Shown here in pieces: positions 53,289 through 64,000 of a stretch of DNA of 64,000 nt. The DNA comes from Filobasidium wieringae (lineage: Eukaryota; Basidiomycota; Tremellomycetes; Filobasidiales; Filobasidiaceae), in assembly GCA_001600055.1 (NCBI GenBank), contig BCIV01000013.1, positions 372,001 to 436,000 of the forward strand, written 5' to 3'. The position numbers and the translations under genes are program-made. Each line of letters begins with the position of its first letter. Positions within the stretch are counted from its first letter, which is position 1. A model generated the notes under the pieces. It was not told the DNA's origin, ran no database searches, and saw only the letters and a list, made by a program, of their open reading frames with translations.

Positions 53289-55685
53289 TCGCCACCATGG
53301 CGACAGGGCGACGATCCAATTTGTTCTCGTCCTGTTCTTCTGAACGATCGGGGGGGAACCGAGTCGTGTAATACACTGAATTTAAGTTGTTAGTTTTGTA
53401 ATACCTTTTGATCCATGAATAACATGGAAAATCTACTTCAATGTTCCTATGAGTTGAATCGTTCTGGGTTTCGGATTTTGAAATCTTCCGTCTTGGTAGA
53501 GGCAGAATCGTACTGCCCAACTAGAGTGCAGGACAGCCCGACAAGAATAAGAACGTCCTGCATCGAATGTCCCTTTCCAAAGTCGCTCGTATTTGGCTAG
53601 TACTTCACCAAAAGAATTTTACATTTGATGGTCGGTGAAGAGAGAAAGAGAAAGGTTATGACTGCAACTTCCTTTCCTTTTTTATCACGCTCTACCATGA
53701 CTAGCAGCTACGCTAGAATTGCACGCGCTGTAAGGAGAGGCAAAGTGGCAAACAAATCTGAAAGATGTGGTCAGACGGACTGCTCCAGGTATGGCTTCCG
53801 TCTGGATACCTGAACCAAAACGCCGGCGCTTGCTGGCAACGGAAGGGAATCTGATTGGGGACGAAAGGTGGTCGAAAGGATTCGGTCGGAGACGAAGATC
53901 TAACAGGAGCGAAGTTGAACACTGCACGGAGTTGCGAAGCAGGTTCTCTTAAGATCCCATCTTTGGTACCCATTGTCGTTCCACCTTCTAATATCCTTGT
54001 TGATTTGCCTACATTGTCCATGGCCACACCACCGCCCACCGTTTCATAGCTCAACACCCACGCGGTAGCGGTATTCAAAGCGATTCCTCTCGATCGACAC
54101 GATGTTATTTGAAGCTGACAGCGACCTTGACAACATGTATGCTACATATGTATGCTCGATGGGGTTCAAACTTGAACAAGACAAGTTGGAAAAGAGGCTT
54201 GCAATTGAGAGCAACTGTACCAGAGGTTTGAAGAAATTGTTCCTACATATTGACAACATTATATCATTAAGATCATTGTGTTGGACAGGTACTTCAAGGC
54301 TTTCCTTGTTCACTGTGTGGAGATCACGGTGATACCACCCTTCCAAAGATGCGACTGACAGTATTTTGTTTCCAAGTGTTAGGACTTGACTCTACGCATG
54401 TAAGGAAAAGCTGTGCCGAGGCGAGACTTTCCTGCTTCACGGTATGGTACTAACGAGGCGAGAGGCAGTATCAGCTTTATGGGCGTTACCTCTCGTCATG
54501 TTGCCGTTCCACGTTCCGCCAGATTCTCTAGCAATCAACTCCCGCACCCATGACACTGCTTGGTGCATCAAGTGGCGAATGTGGAGACTAGTTGCTGACG
54601 TGGTTTCTGCATAGGACTGAACGTACCTCCCGACGACTGAACACGACGTCTGTACAAACGTTCTCGATCAACTTTATACAGCGGACCATCGGAGGTGTAC
54701 GCTGCTGCTTTAATTTCCAAGATCCATCATATTATTGCTACTATACTCTATTTGTTACTGCAGTAGTTTGTAATCGACCTCGTCTAGGTATGCAGCGCGA
54801 CTATTCAGATCGACTCTCCTTCAGGCCGTACCTACACTTTTTATCACTCTAGAGACAGCCAGTGTATCTGTACACACATCCTGCGCATTTCAGTTCAGAT
54901 CGTATCGGGCACCGGACGTGTCACTGATACTGCTAGGCTGCTAGACTGTATGGACTGCACACGCTTGTTTCTTGTCGAATTGAAACGTGAAACGAACCGA
55001 GATGCCGTGTGAATGAAACTCGATCGGCGAGCTATGTCATCGATTGCTACACGCGCAGACGGGACCTGTTTGACATCAACGTGCAACAAGGCTCTTTCTC
55101 TGACATATGTGATGCATAGCGTTCATAACAAGCTAGGAGCGTATGAGCACGTACAGAAGCCAGCATAGCATATAGCGTGAGGTAAGAGGTACGAGCTACA
55201 CGAATAGCCCGTTCTTTTGTTGACGTCTGCCTAAAATAGAGGAGCTGCATATGAAACGAGGTTGTTGTTGTTGATGCGCAGTCTATCCAGGCGTTTGAGG
55301 TTGGACTCGTCGTCCTGTCCGATGTAACACGTCAACCCTGTTTTTACGTCACTTTTCGGTTCAGGCTGTGCACGCGCGGAGGAAACGGTGTGGTTATTGT
55401 TAGCACAGAACCCGTCTCAACGAAAACAACCCATCACTCGCTTTGCCCCGTTCACCCTGATTTCGTATAAAGGGAATCGCCCTCATTCAATATGAACCAC
55501 CACTCGTACCACCGACACCCACCTCCCACCGCCATCGACTTGCTACCTGCCATATCCACGGCGCATAAACCACTGCTACTACTACTACCACCGCTTCTAC
55601 ATCTCAACGACGCTTTGAATTCTCACTCACGATCATCTCACACGACCCTACGAAACAACAAGACAAAAACCAACCACCTTTAACA
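53289..55685. other. Gene-poor interval of 2.4 kb
   Basis: No protein family is recognisable. The longest frame is a 121-codon minus-strand ORF at 53713-54078 with no domain and ordinary composition; I do not support it as a gene. The left end is the 3' flank of SKP1. The right 450 nt look like promoter and leader of the secreted glycoprotein gene, with a TATA box at 55466 and a C-rich, CACC-rich leader to 55685. A long upstream regulatory region or a noncoding transcript is possible. I searched by eye for tRNA T-loops and saw none that pair. Confidence 0.45.
55466..55471 (+). promoter_or_regulatory. TATA box
   Basis: TATAAA about 215 nt upstream of the ATG at 55686, in GTATAAAGGG, followed by a C/A-rich leader ending TTAACAATG. 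Confidence 0.65.
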
Positions 55686-57100
55686 ATGTTTGCCAAATCC
55701 ATCATCGCCATGGCCGGTGCCGCCGCTAGCTTGGCCACCGTCAACGCTCAGGTTACCGCTACCGGTACCATGGTGAGTGAAAACATTCCACTCGTCGATT
55801 CATCGTTCTTGAACCTAATCATTTACCGAATCTCAGGGAACAACCAACCCCCCCGCTGCCACGATGGGAACCCCCATCAACCAGACTTCTTACGCTCGTC
55901 TCATTTCCCTCAACGCTATCGACGATTTCTGTTTGTTCGCTCCCCCTGAGGCCGGAGTAACAATCGGTGACTCTGAGGCTTACGAGGTCGCCTGGTGTGT
56001 TCGTAAGTCACAAGCCATACCCGATCGATTCGAGGAAGCAAATCAAACTGATCGACATCTTTCCAATCCTCTTAGAGCCCCGTAACAACGCTCGAGTCAT
56101 CCCCGATGGTGTCTTCCAGGCCGTTCACATGGTCCGAGTAAGCATCGGATGGAACAATACATCAACTTGATTACAGCGGCTGATTACCTATTTTTCCTCT
56201 TTTGTTCAGACTCCTTTGTACGTTCAGATCCAAGGATGGGGTGACTTCACCAAGCTTAACATCGCCAACGGTGACTACGGTGGTGAACTGTAAGCATCGA
56301 CGTTGCTATCCTACTCTTTGCAATCGACTGACCTGGTTGTTTCGCTACTCATCAGTGACCCTCACGGTGCCACCGGCGACGGTAACCCTGTCGGAGGAAA
56401 CGTTACCTCCAACATCACTGGAGCCGATGTTTCTTACGAGGAATGGATGAGCTACATGTCTTACGACCAGTTCTGTCTCCGAATCTGTACCGCCGAGACC
56501 AGCAGCATCTCCGCCGCTTTGCAGTGTCAGCACACTCTCGATGAGATGGGTTGTCAGTGGGTCATGCCCGGTGACTACACCAACGGTACATTCACCGATT
56601 GCCAGGCCGATGCCGCCATCCCTCCCGGTCTCTACCCCCAGCCCGATGGATCCACCTCGACCTTTGCTCAGAGGTACACCAACTCTGATTCTGTCGGAGG
56701 AACTTGGACTGTCGGTAACACCGTCACCCCTCAGACTCCCGCTTCCACTCCTGCCAGTTCCATGTGTACCACCTACACTTCCATTGGAAACGGTATCCAG
56801 TCCTTGGCCGTTGCCGGTGCCGGTGCTGTCACTGCCGCTGCTTCCAGCCCTACAAGCGCCATGACCGGTAGCCGATCGGGATCCGCCGCTTCTTCCGAAG
56901 CCAGTGCTACTCGAAGTGCCTCTGGAAGTCGATCGACTACAGCTGCCGTTGTCACTGGCGCAGCCAGTGGATCTCCTTCCACTTCTTCTGGTGGAGCCAT
57001 GAGCCTTAACGCCATGGGAGCCAACGGAATGAGCAGCACTTTCGTCGCTGGATTCTCCGCCTTTGCTTTGGTCGCTGGAGCCGGTGCTCTCTTCCTCTAA
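55686..57100 (+). CDS. Secreted GPI-type serine-rich glycoprotein
   Basis: Cell-surface protein. It has an N-terminal signal peptide (MFAKSIIAMAGAAASLATVN with likely cleavage after NAQ), a cysteine-containing domain, a Ser/Thr/Ala-rich stalk, and a C-terminal hydrophobic tail FVAGFSAFALVAGAGALFL preceded by small residues, as for GPI attachment. The domain includes YARLISLNAIDDFCLFAPPE, YEVAWCV, ARVIPDGVFQAVHMVR, TPLYVQIQGWGDFTKLNIAN, YMSYDQFCLRICTAETSS and CQHTLDEMGCQWVMPGDYTN. Several N-x-S/T sites are present. The domain resembles the macrophage-activating glycoprotein type of Cryptococcus as I recall it; no alignment was made. Four short introns interrupt the 5' half. Codons are strongly biased to C- and T-ending forms, pointing to high expression. 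A 275-codon antisense frame is a by-product of this bias. Confidence 0.85.
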
Positions 57101-57742
57101 ACGGAGGATCGTTCCCCTTCTTTGACTGAAATAGATGGAAACATGGAGGACGCATTTTCGACCGAGTAGCACACTGATGTAATACGACTGTAGATCTTTG
57201 TGTGGCTTGTAAAGGCAACGTTTTCTTTCGGCTCGTGATGTCTCTATATGATACCCTACACATTCGTTTGCTATTATCTCTCCTGGTTCCCGTCGTGGTT
57301 GGTGTTGAATGCACCGTCTGATCGTGCTCGACTTTGGTTTGAGTCCGCGCCGCGAGAATGAGGGTGGAAATAGGTGTACTTAGTTCGCCGGTCGTCGGAT
57401 CCCCTCCAACGTTGCAATCACGATGATGGCTTTGTTCGGTTTCACATCTCTGTTCGTTGCTAGTTCATCGGTCAGACCTGGTCAGGACAATACAAACGCA
57501 CGCAGCCCTCACGATTCCCAGACCTGTACGAAACCGAACGAAACAAAAGAACGCCTCCGTGTCTCGAGCTTGATTTGACGAGTTTACGACCTCATTCCCC
57601 CCTACCACACGCGACTGCTCAAAGCTGGTCTTTGATCCATCCCGAACCAAGCAAACCTCAAGCAGATCAGGCACCAAGGGAATAATCTGGAAGATTACCC
57701 TCGCCTGTTCGTTGTTCTCCGTTACAAGATCGTGATCGGCAG
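57101..57742. other. Intergenic: glycoprotein 3' flank and Mob promoter
   Basis: 642 nt. No gene is recognised. The left part is the 3' UTR of the surface glycoprotein. The right part is the promoter of the Mob-type gene; no TATA box is evident. Minus-strand frames here have no family features. Confidence 0.4.
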
Positions 57743-58783
57743 ATGTCTGGTTTCTTGAACTCCATTGGGTGAGTGGATAGGGGTTCCTTTACTGCCCCCT
57801 GGTCAACGACTCGTTCGCTGATACTTGTCATCATGATACAGCCGTCTCCGCGCCCAAAAGCGATCCCCAACGACTCCTACTTCCGCTGTGTTCAGTGAAG
57901 ATCCTTCAGTACCCACTTCCGCCTCTACTAGCAGCACCATGTCTCAATCGTCACAGAACGATCAGCCTGAAGGAGGAGACAAACCGCTCTATCTATGCCA
58001 ACCTTTCGTGAAGGCCGCTTTAGTCAAGGGAAGCTTCAAGACTATCGTAGCTTATCCGAAATACGTTGATGTCAATGAATGGGTAGCAATCAACAGTAAG
58101 CCGTTGTCGAACCTCCTTGTCCACAAGCCGTGATCCTGATCTCGTTCGATTGCTTGTAGTCTTCGACTTTTACCAAAACCTGAATCATTTCTACGATGTC
58201 GTTTCGGAATTCTGTACCGTTCAGACATGTAGCAAGATGGGAGCTGCTAGAGAGTGAGTTCTTCTGCGTCGAACGGGCGACTGATCGGCTACTGACTTCT
58301 GCATCGTCCGCGCTGTCAGTTTGAACTTTACGTGGCCCGATCAAAACAAGAGGCCGGTCTCGTTGCCAGCTCCTACTTATATTGACTATGTCATGAGTTG
58401 GGTGCAGAGACTTATTGACGATGAAGGGGTCTTCCCAACCAAAAGCGGTAAATAAAATAAGCACCGTGCAGGGAACTGCGTACAATGCTTATTGACCTTG
58501 AATATCTATAGGCCGAGACTTTGCTGCATCATTCCCCAGTACTGCTAAACATATCTACAAGCAACTCTTCCGAATCTTTGCTCATATCTACCACTCACAC
58601 TTTACGGATATCCTCCATCTTTCACTGGAAGCTCACTGGAACTCCCTCTTTGCGCACTATGTTGCGTTTGGGAAGGAATATGACTTGCTGGACACGGTGG
58701 ATCTTAAGGACTTGAGGAAAGGTGGTGGTGGTGTCGCGGCATTGTGCGATAGGTGGGGTGAAATGGGAATCCTCGAAGGTTGA
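57743..58783 (+). CDS. Mob family kinase activator (Mob2-type)
   Basis: Activator and co-factor of an NDR/LATS-type kinase (Cbk1/Orb6 class for Mob2), acting in polarity and cell separation. Exon 1 gives MSGFLNSIG, then RLRAQKRSPTTPTSAVFSED and a disordered Ser/Gln stretch. The Mob fold begins PLYLCQPFVKAALVKGSFKT and continues VAYPKYVDVNEWVAINIFDF, YQNLNHFYDVVSEFCTVQTC, LPAPTYIDYVMSWVQRLIDD, EGVFPTKSGRDFAASFPSTA, KHIYKQLFRIFAHIYHSHFT, LEAHWNSLFAHYVAFGKEYD. The zinc-binding Cys/His set (two Cys, HIYHSHF) is present. The QPFVKAALVKGSF lead-in favours Mob2 over Mob1. A short tail ends WGEMGILEG. Five exons or so; the last intron starts after TKSG. Confidence 0.9.
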
Positions 58784-59145
58784 TCGGTCTCTGCGGTAGA
58801 ATATCGCAGAGTGCAAGGTTCCTTCAGCGATTGGTGATGTTAACGAGTGTCCGATGTTGCGGCCCATTTTGGTGACCCAAGTTCTGTTGATGATGTATCG
58901 ATCGATTTCTATATATTTCCACCTTGAATGATCGCGTTTGTTATTGTTGTGTATGAGCACCCATCAGGACAGATCAGGCTGCAACTCAGCAACTCAAGTT
59001 GTTTGATCATCAACGGGCATACGTCAAACCCAGATCAGCCAGCCTCTCTCAGGCTCACCTGAGTACCACCATGATCTCCACGGTCTTCCCCTTCTAGTAC
59101 CTCACGGGGCATACCAACATCGACAGCCTACATAGGACCGTCGTC
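58784..59145. other. Intergenic: Mob 3' flank and Mdm1-like promoter
   Basis: 362 nt, no gene recognised. It contains CAACTCAGCAACTCAAGTTG near 58981, which has a partial direct repeat of CAACTCA. No TATA box is evident. Confidence 0.4.
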
Positions 59146-62100
59146 ATGTCTATCGCATCAAACCGGGATTCAGCTACTACGGCTAAGCCCGAGTTCATGC
59201 ATCTTCGAACGGTGGCAGGTGCTATCCTCTTCATCGCCATCGCTTTCAAGTTCTTGAAGCACCTTCCGATATGGCTCTTGCTGCTCACTGCGCCTGTGTG
59301 GCTCGTGATCGGAATCATATCTTGCTTATGCCTTGAAGTGGCAGCTCGATGGTGGTACGACAACAGGGTCAATGCGGAGTCTGATAAACACGATCAACGT
59401 CCATGGACACGTAGGAGACCTGTCTTGCACTATACCCCGGATGTTAACTATGCTTCTTCGTTAGGATACGAGTCCCAAGAAGACAAGGTCAATCAAGGCG
59501 GCTCTGCGGTGATGACGTTATTGCACATAATCCTCAACCTCATCCGGCAGGACTTCATCCTACCTTGGTATTCTCGAATATCTACGTCGAATACGTTTCC
59601 TGAAGAGCTGGACAAGACTTTGTTGGCCAGTATCAGTGGCCTTGAGGAGCGCTTCAAACGGCTGGATATACCTCAGCTACTGGTCGCGCGTGTCCTACCC
59701 CACTTGACATCGCACATGCATGCATACAGAGAGGTCGAACCGTTCTTGTTCCCCACGACCCGAACCGCTTCGTCCACACAATCGACAGTCGACCCTGCGC
59801 CCATACTCCAATCTCATCGCAAGACTCCCCTTCATCCGGCTTTGCCTGCGCCAGCATTAGCGAACCCTATGCCTAGCGTCGAATCGCATCTGAAACGTAA
59901 GGTCGAGGTATTGCTTAGAGCCATCCTGCCGGAACGAGATCGTCAAAGCAAGACGGTCATGATTATCGCTCGTGAAGTTGTGACGTGCGCTGTTATGATG
60001 CCGATAGTGGAGATGTTGGCAGATCCAGATTTCTGGAATAGAATGCTCGATCAGCAAGCCGATAAGCATTTACAGGAAAGGCAAGTGACTCGGGATCGAG
60101 TTATGTCTTGCTTCGCTGACCCAATGAAACTGCCACCTCATAACAGGCAGCAAGTGCATCAACTTCGAGCGGCACTTGAGAGCGCTGCTGCACAACAACC
60201 TGGAACTATCCGTCAGCGATCCTCGATGCCGACGATATCGATCACGGATCCTGCAAGTCCCGTCAGAACTCCTAGGGCGAACCGCGAGAAGCGAGCGACG
60301 TCCATCTCGATGCACACTGATACTAGATCCTTTGATGCTTTTTTAAAAAGCATAAGTACGATACGCAATGTCACGGAAGCTAAGAGGCTGCGCAACGATA
60401 TTGAACGAGAGATTCGACAAGTACAAGCTCGACTCGAGCATGAAGAGTCGAAGGTTCGGGATAATCGAGCAAAAGACAAGGCTGCCCCTGCCGAACTGAA
60501 ACGATTGAGTTCGTATCAGAACCGTCTTCAATCTGCCAGAGGAAAGGTAGATCGCAAGATCAACAAACTGAATGGGACGTCTCCAATCATGGAGTCTACT
60601 ACCGGTATGGGGAACATCGAGTCAGAGATCAACTCGAAGGAGGGGCCCTCGCTTCGAGATATCCTGTCGAATCCTTCTCCGCTGAGCTTTTACATGGAGT
60701 TCATGGACAGGCGGAACCAAGCCCGGTTAGTTCAGTTCTGGCTGACGGTGGAAAGCTTCAAGAACCCTCTTGAGGAAGCCGAATCATCTGAAGATGAGGA
60801 TGGAATGGGCTCATTCCGTCTTTCGGCAACAATGCAGAGGCTCGATTCTGCAGCCTTTGCAACGATGAAGGAGGACGTTGGAATGATATGGTCGATGTTT
60901 GTCGACCCGAAGACCGTGGCCGAGCCGGTCCCTTTGCGGCCGAAACTGTTCGAGAACATTCGTGCATTGGTCGAGGCAGATGAAAGTAACAAGGTACTTC
61001 TGCCTTTGATACTCGAACAAGCCAGAAAGAGTACATTTAAAGGCCAGAAAGAAGTCTACGAAACCATGCTTGAAGACCATTTTCCTGCTTTTAGGAAGAC
61101 CGATCTATATCGCAAGGCTGTCATAGATCTCGATAAGGCTGCGAAGAAGGGGTCCCAGGTAGTCCAATTAGGACCAGACGTTGCATCCGCCTCACTCGTT
61201 GCGCAGGAAACCGCAACATCTAGACAAGGGTCGATGTCACCACCTGGTTTAACCAGTTCAGCTAGCTTCGGTCAAACCCGTTGGCTCAATCAACTCGTTG
61301 GATTTAGCGGGATGAGATTCAAAGAACCTGTATCAGAATCGCCTCCTCAAACTCCTACCGCTCCACGCGTTCGAAAGAGGCTGAGTGGTTTGCAGCCAAT
61401 CTTTCCTCGTGTAGAGCCTTCGCCGCCTTCGCCTGAGGTAAACAGGCCGTTCGTACGATCTCGTTCCTGGTCTATCGATTCCAATGCACTGCCGACTGGA
61501 ATGAGCACGCCGTCGCGACTAGATGGAAGCAGGCAGGTTCTTGGCTTCTTGATAGGCGAGGAAGAACCCCAAGACGATATCGGTCGGAGTGCGTTGTTTA
61601 CCATCGAAGATGTACCGAATGATGACAGGCCAACAGACTATCAGGAAGACGTTCATGACGATGAAGAGCTCATGCAGGTTGAGAGAATGGAAGCGATACA
61701 AGCCGCTCTTACGTCTATAATACAGCGAGATGAGGTCTCACGCGGATTTCCGTCCAAATCTGAGGTTAGGCCTCGGACAAGCATTGATAGTGCTTCACAT
61801 GCTCCAAGTATCGCATCCATGGACCAAAATCATCAGTACGACCAATGGGACCCGCTTGGGGTAGTCCCGAAGTCTCCTGTAATGAGTGAACATTCTCGGC
61901 CGTCTTTTGGTACTTCATACTCCCGTCCAAGCGTAGACTTGGGCTTAGGATCTAGCCCGAACTCAGTAGCTTTCCTTCAGCCAAAGAAGGTATTTGACGA
62001 TACAGAAGAAGAGAAGCAAGACTTTCTCCACCGAAGTTTGACTTCCCAGTCCGTACCAGAGATGTTGGCCCAACGAAATCCCAGCATAGATGGCGAGCCT

Positions 62101-63840
62101 TCTTTGACGCCGTTAGATGCACAATTAAGTGTAGAAATTGCTCGGCTAGGAGATTTGCTGGTCCGACTGGATGAGCAGGATCGTATCCTAGACAGGATGA
62201 TTCGAGCAGCCGAACTCACAGGGAAGGAGAGTGAATTGTACCTTCTAAGCCGATCCCAAAGCGACTTGAGAAGAGAACTTCGTGCGACTCGGTTTCGGAA
62301 GCTACAATATGAACAACAGGAGATTGACTACCGATTGGACCCTCAACGCACCAAGCTGTCCATACCGAGCGCGACAATCTTGGCCGAAGAAGCTGGAAAG
62401 CAGATTGTCCGATATGTTGTCGAGATACAGCAATATTCTATGGAAGGAGATTTCCTACAGGCTTGGGTCGTGGCCAAGAGATACAACGAGTTCTGGGATC
62501 TACAACACGCACTCAAGGCGTCTCCTGTGGTCGGGCGGGAACTCAAGGCGCGCGGCCTGGATGTCCCGTCCAAAAAGCTTTTACCGAAGTTGACAGATAG
62601 CTTTGTTGAAGGAAGAAGAGTGGCGTTACAGACCTATATGCAGGTCAGTAAGATCGAACAATCGAGCCGCTATATATTCTGATAGTTCTCCATGTTCAGG
62701 GACTTTTACACATGCCTTCCGCCTGTCAACATCCAGCTCTTAAAGCGTTCCTTTCACATAGTCGAGTTGCACTATCTGGTCCAGACAGAACATCGAAGCC
62801 AAAATCAGTCTCTCGATCGACTTCGCTTACGGTGCAACAAGACCTAGGAGCTCAGTCAAGCATCGTGAAGTCCCTCTACCATCAAGTTACGTCTTCGTTG
62901 GACGATATTTTCCTCAAACCGTCAATGATTGACGTGATGGCAGAAAAACTGAACCGACAAGCGGTCGATATATTCGAAGCTTGGGATGCAGGAGTTACGC
63001 AAATCGGTCACTATGGTTTGGAGTTGGGCAGCCAGGTATTAAGTCCTTATGCGCTTCGTGCTCTGCGAAGTCCATCGTTACAAAACGAAGCATTCGAGAG
63101 CCCCGCATTCCCCTTCCCATCGACAGACTCCCGTGCAGAGTCTGCGCCGCAGCCAGCTGCTCAGCAACCTTCAGCTCAACCTCAGGCGATCGTGGAGGAG
63201 ACAGGGTTTACGACACCGATTACCGATTTTCTTGTCGAAGTATTTGGTCTGAAAAATGGCGACTGGCTAAGGAAGCAAGCGCTAGTCATCGTCATGCAGC
63301 AATTACTAGGTAGTACAATCGAGAGGTAAGCACACTCCCGAGTCATGCCTCGACCTTTCCTGACCACTCGTTTCGATAGGAAAGTACGGGATGGGATCAA
63401 TTCGGCGACGTCTAAATCGGCCATTGAGAAATACTTGGAGTCGTTTAAAGATGGTTTATGGCCTGGAGGCAAGAAACGGCCCTCTTCGGCCGCACGTACG
63501 GAAGCGGAAAAGATCAGGTCCAAGATGAATGCAGGGAGAAAGATCCAGGCTTTGATTCCGGGTAAGCTCTTTCGGTCAACACAGTCACTAAAGGATGTAG
63601 CTGATAGTAGGAATATGATAGACGTCGCGGCGAATATGATCGGTCGGAGCAATGCGCAGAGAGCCGCGAGACAGGCATTTGGGGCTGCACAGATCAAGCT
63701 GTTGAACCTGGATATCATCCTGACGATTCTAGATGAGGTGAGTACAATATTATCGGCCTGGTATGCGTCATCAAATCTGATGTCGTTTTGCCATGCAGAT
63801 ATTTGCGGCGATGTTCCCCGAAGCCGAAGAAGGGAACTAG
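59146..63840 (+). CDS. Mdm1/SNX13-like PXA-RGS-PX-nexin C protein
   Basis: ER-anchored sorting-nexin-type protein of the Mdm1/SNX13/14/25 family, which tethers ER to vacuole or endosome and influences lipid metabolism. The 1,178-codon first exon encodes two membrane segments near residues 25-65 (AGAILFIAIAFKFL; WLLLLTAPVWLVIGIISC). A PXA domain follows (LLHIILNLIRQDFILPWYSR, RFKRLDIPQLLVARVLPHL). An RGS domain lies near residues 500-660 (PLSFYMEFMDRRNQARLVQF to LPLILEQARKSTFKGQKEV). The PX domain starts around residue 1080 (QIVRYVVEIQQYSMEG, VVAKRYNEFWDLQHALK). Later exons add a nexin-C region (LVEVFGLKNGDWLRKQALVI, AQIKLLNLDIILTILDEI) and end MFPEAEEGN with stop at 63838-63840. Two long disordered linkers carry Ser/Pro motifs. 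A phase-1 intron separates IP from VAANMIG near 63561-63626. The start at 59146 is the first ATG. Confidence 0.93.
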
Positions 63841-64000
63841 ACTTCTGGGCTACACGAGAGTTGTTTCCTCCTGTTGTTGTTGATCTGATGACTCTCTAGA
63901 ACGATTGTGTCTTGTAGTCTTGCGCTTATACCCTGAATATAATTTACACCACTGTACATACAATCCCGTGGAGGTGGGTATGATACAAATCTGACTGCAC
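63841..64000. other. 3' flank of the Mdm1-like gene
   Basis: 160 nt downstream of the Mdm1-like stop codon. It contains ATAATTTACACC and is AT-rich near 63935-63960, consistent with a 3' UTR. No further gene was seen. Confidence 0.4.

Noticed and set aside
53713..54078. 121-codon minus-strand ORF
   Set aside because: No domain, no neighbouring exons and composition unlike the true genes. Kept only as a possibility in the gene-poor gap.
54160..54185. GGTTCAAAC, a tRNA T-loop-like string
   Set aside because: The flanking bases do not form a T-arm stem and no acceptor or anticodon arm is nearby.
56345..57172. 275-codon open frame on the minus strand, Gly/Ser/Arg rich
   Set aside because: It lies exactly opposite the last exon of the secreted glycoprotein. 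The open frame follows from the C/T-ending codon bias of the sense gene; the composition is what reverse-complemented Ser/Thr/Ala codons would give.
1..64000. Transposons, tRNA genes, rRNA, CRISPR arrays, integrated viral genes
   Set aside because: I looked for reverse transcriptase, transposase and integrase motifs in the frames, long terminal repeats, regularly spaced repeats and tRNA T-loop patterns, and saw none. Reading by eye can miss a degenerate copy.

Overview
The window reads as nuclear DNA of a basidiomycete yeast of the Tremellomycetes (Cryptococcus/Kwoniella type). The grounds are dense genes on both strands, many short introns (about 45-90 nt) with GTAAGT-like donors and CTAAC/CTGAC-like branch sites, a CAP59/CMT1-type mannosyltransferase (a family best known from capsule biology in these yeasts), and a secreted GPI-type serine-rich protein resembling the macrophage-activating glycoprotein type of Cryptococcus. 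There is no bacterial-style operon, rRNA, tRNA, CRISPR array or recognisable transposon. I joined exons by eye by checking reading phase and family motifs. Ends that are uncertain are marked.

Layout from left to right. 0.3-7.5 kb, all on the minus strand: a Tra2-like RRM splicing factor, a LAMMER (CLK-type) protein kinase with a long disordered N-terminus, and an ArfGAP. 8.0-12.8 kb: an unrecognised multi-exon gene running into ALG14 on the plus strand, then the mRNA decapping enzyme DCP2 on the minus strand. 13.2-19.9 kb: a CAP59/CMT1 mannosyltransferase, a Gfo/Idh/MocA sugar-type oxidoreductase and GDP-mannose pyrophosphorylase. With ALG14 these form a loose neighbourhood of glycan genes. 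20.4-31.3 kb: MRE11 (DNA repair nuclease) divergent from SF3B2/CUS1 (U2 snRNP), an unknown polytopic membrane protein, and LCB1 (serine palmitoyltransferase subunit). 31.4-39.5 kb: two Zn2Cys6 fungal transcription factors placed head to head over about 1 kb.

40.5-48.3 kb: a low-complexity acidic/lysine-rich protein behind a strong TATA promoter, then a very large GHKL-ATPase/DUF3684 protein that ends in an HExxH metalloprotease-like signature. 48.5-53.3 kb: TAF11 divergent from a MED8-like Mediator subunit, then mitochondrial bL27 divergent from SKP1. 53.3-55.7 kb is a gene-poor stretch. 55.7-63.8 kb: the GPI-type secreted glycoprotein, a Mob2-type kinase activator, and an Mdm1/SNX13-like protein with PXA, RGS, PX and nexin-C regions.

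The most unusual sequence-level observations are about gene structure. GDP-mannose pyrophosphorylase is cut into tiny exons, including one of 8 nt and one of 16 nt, and its stop codon is split by an intron. Several genes need GC-AG introns to stay in frame. The GHKL-ATPase/HExxH protein is the best candidate for incompletely described biology.
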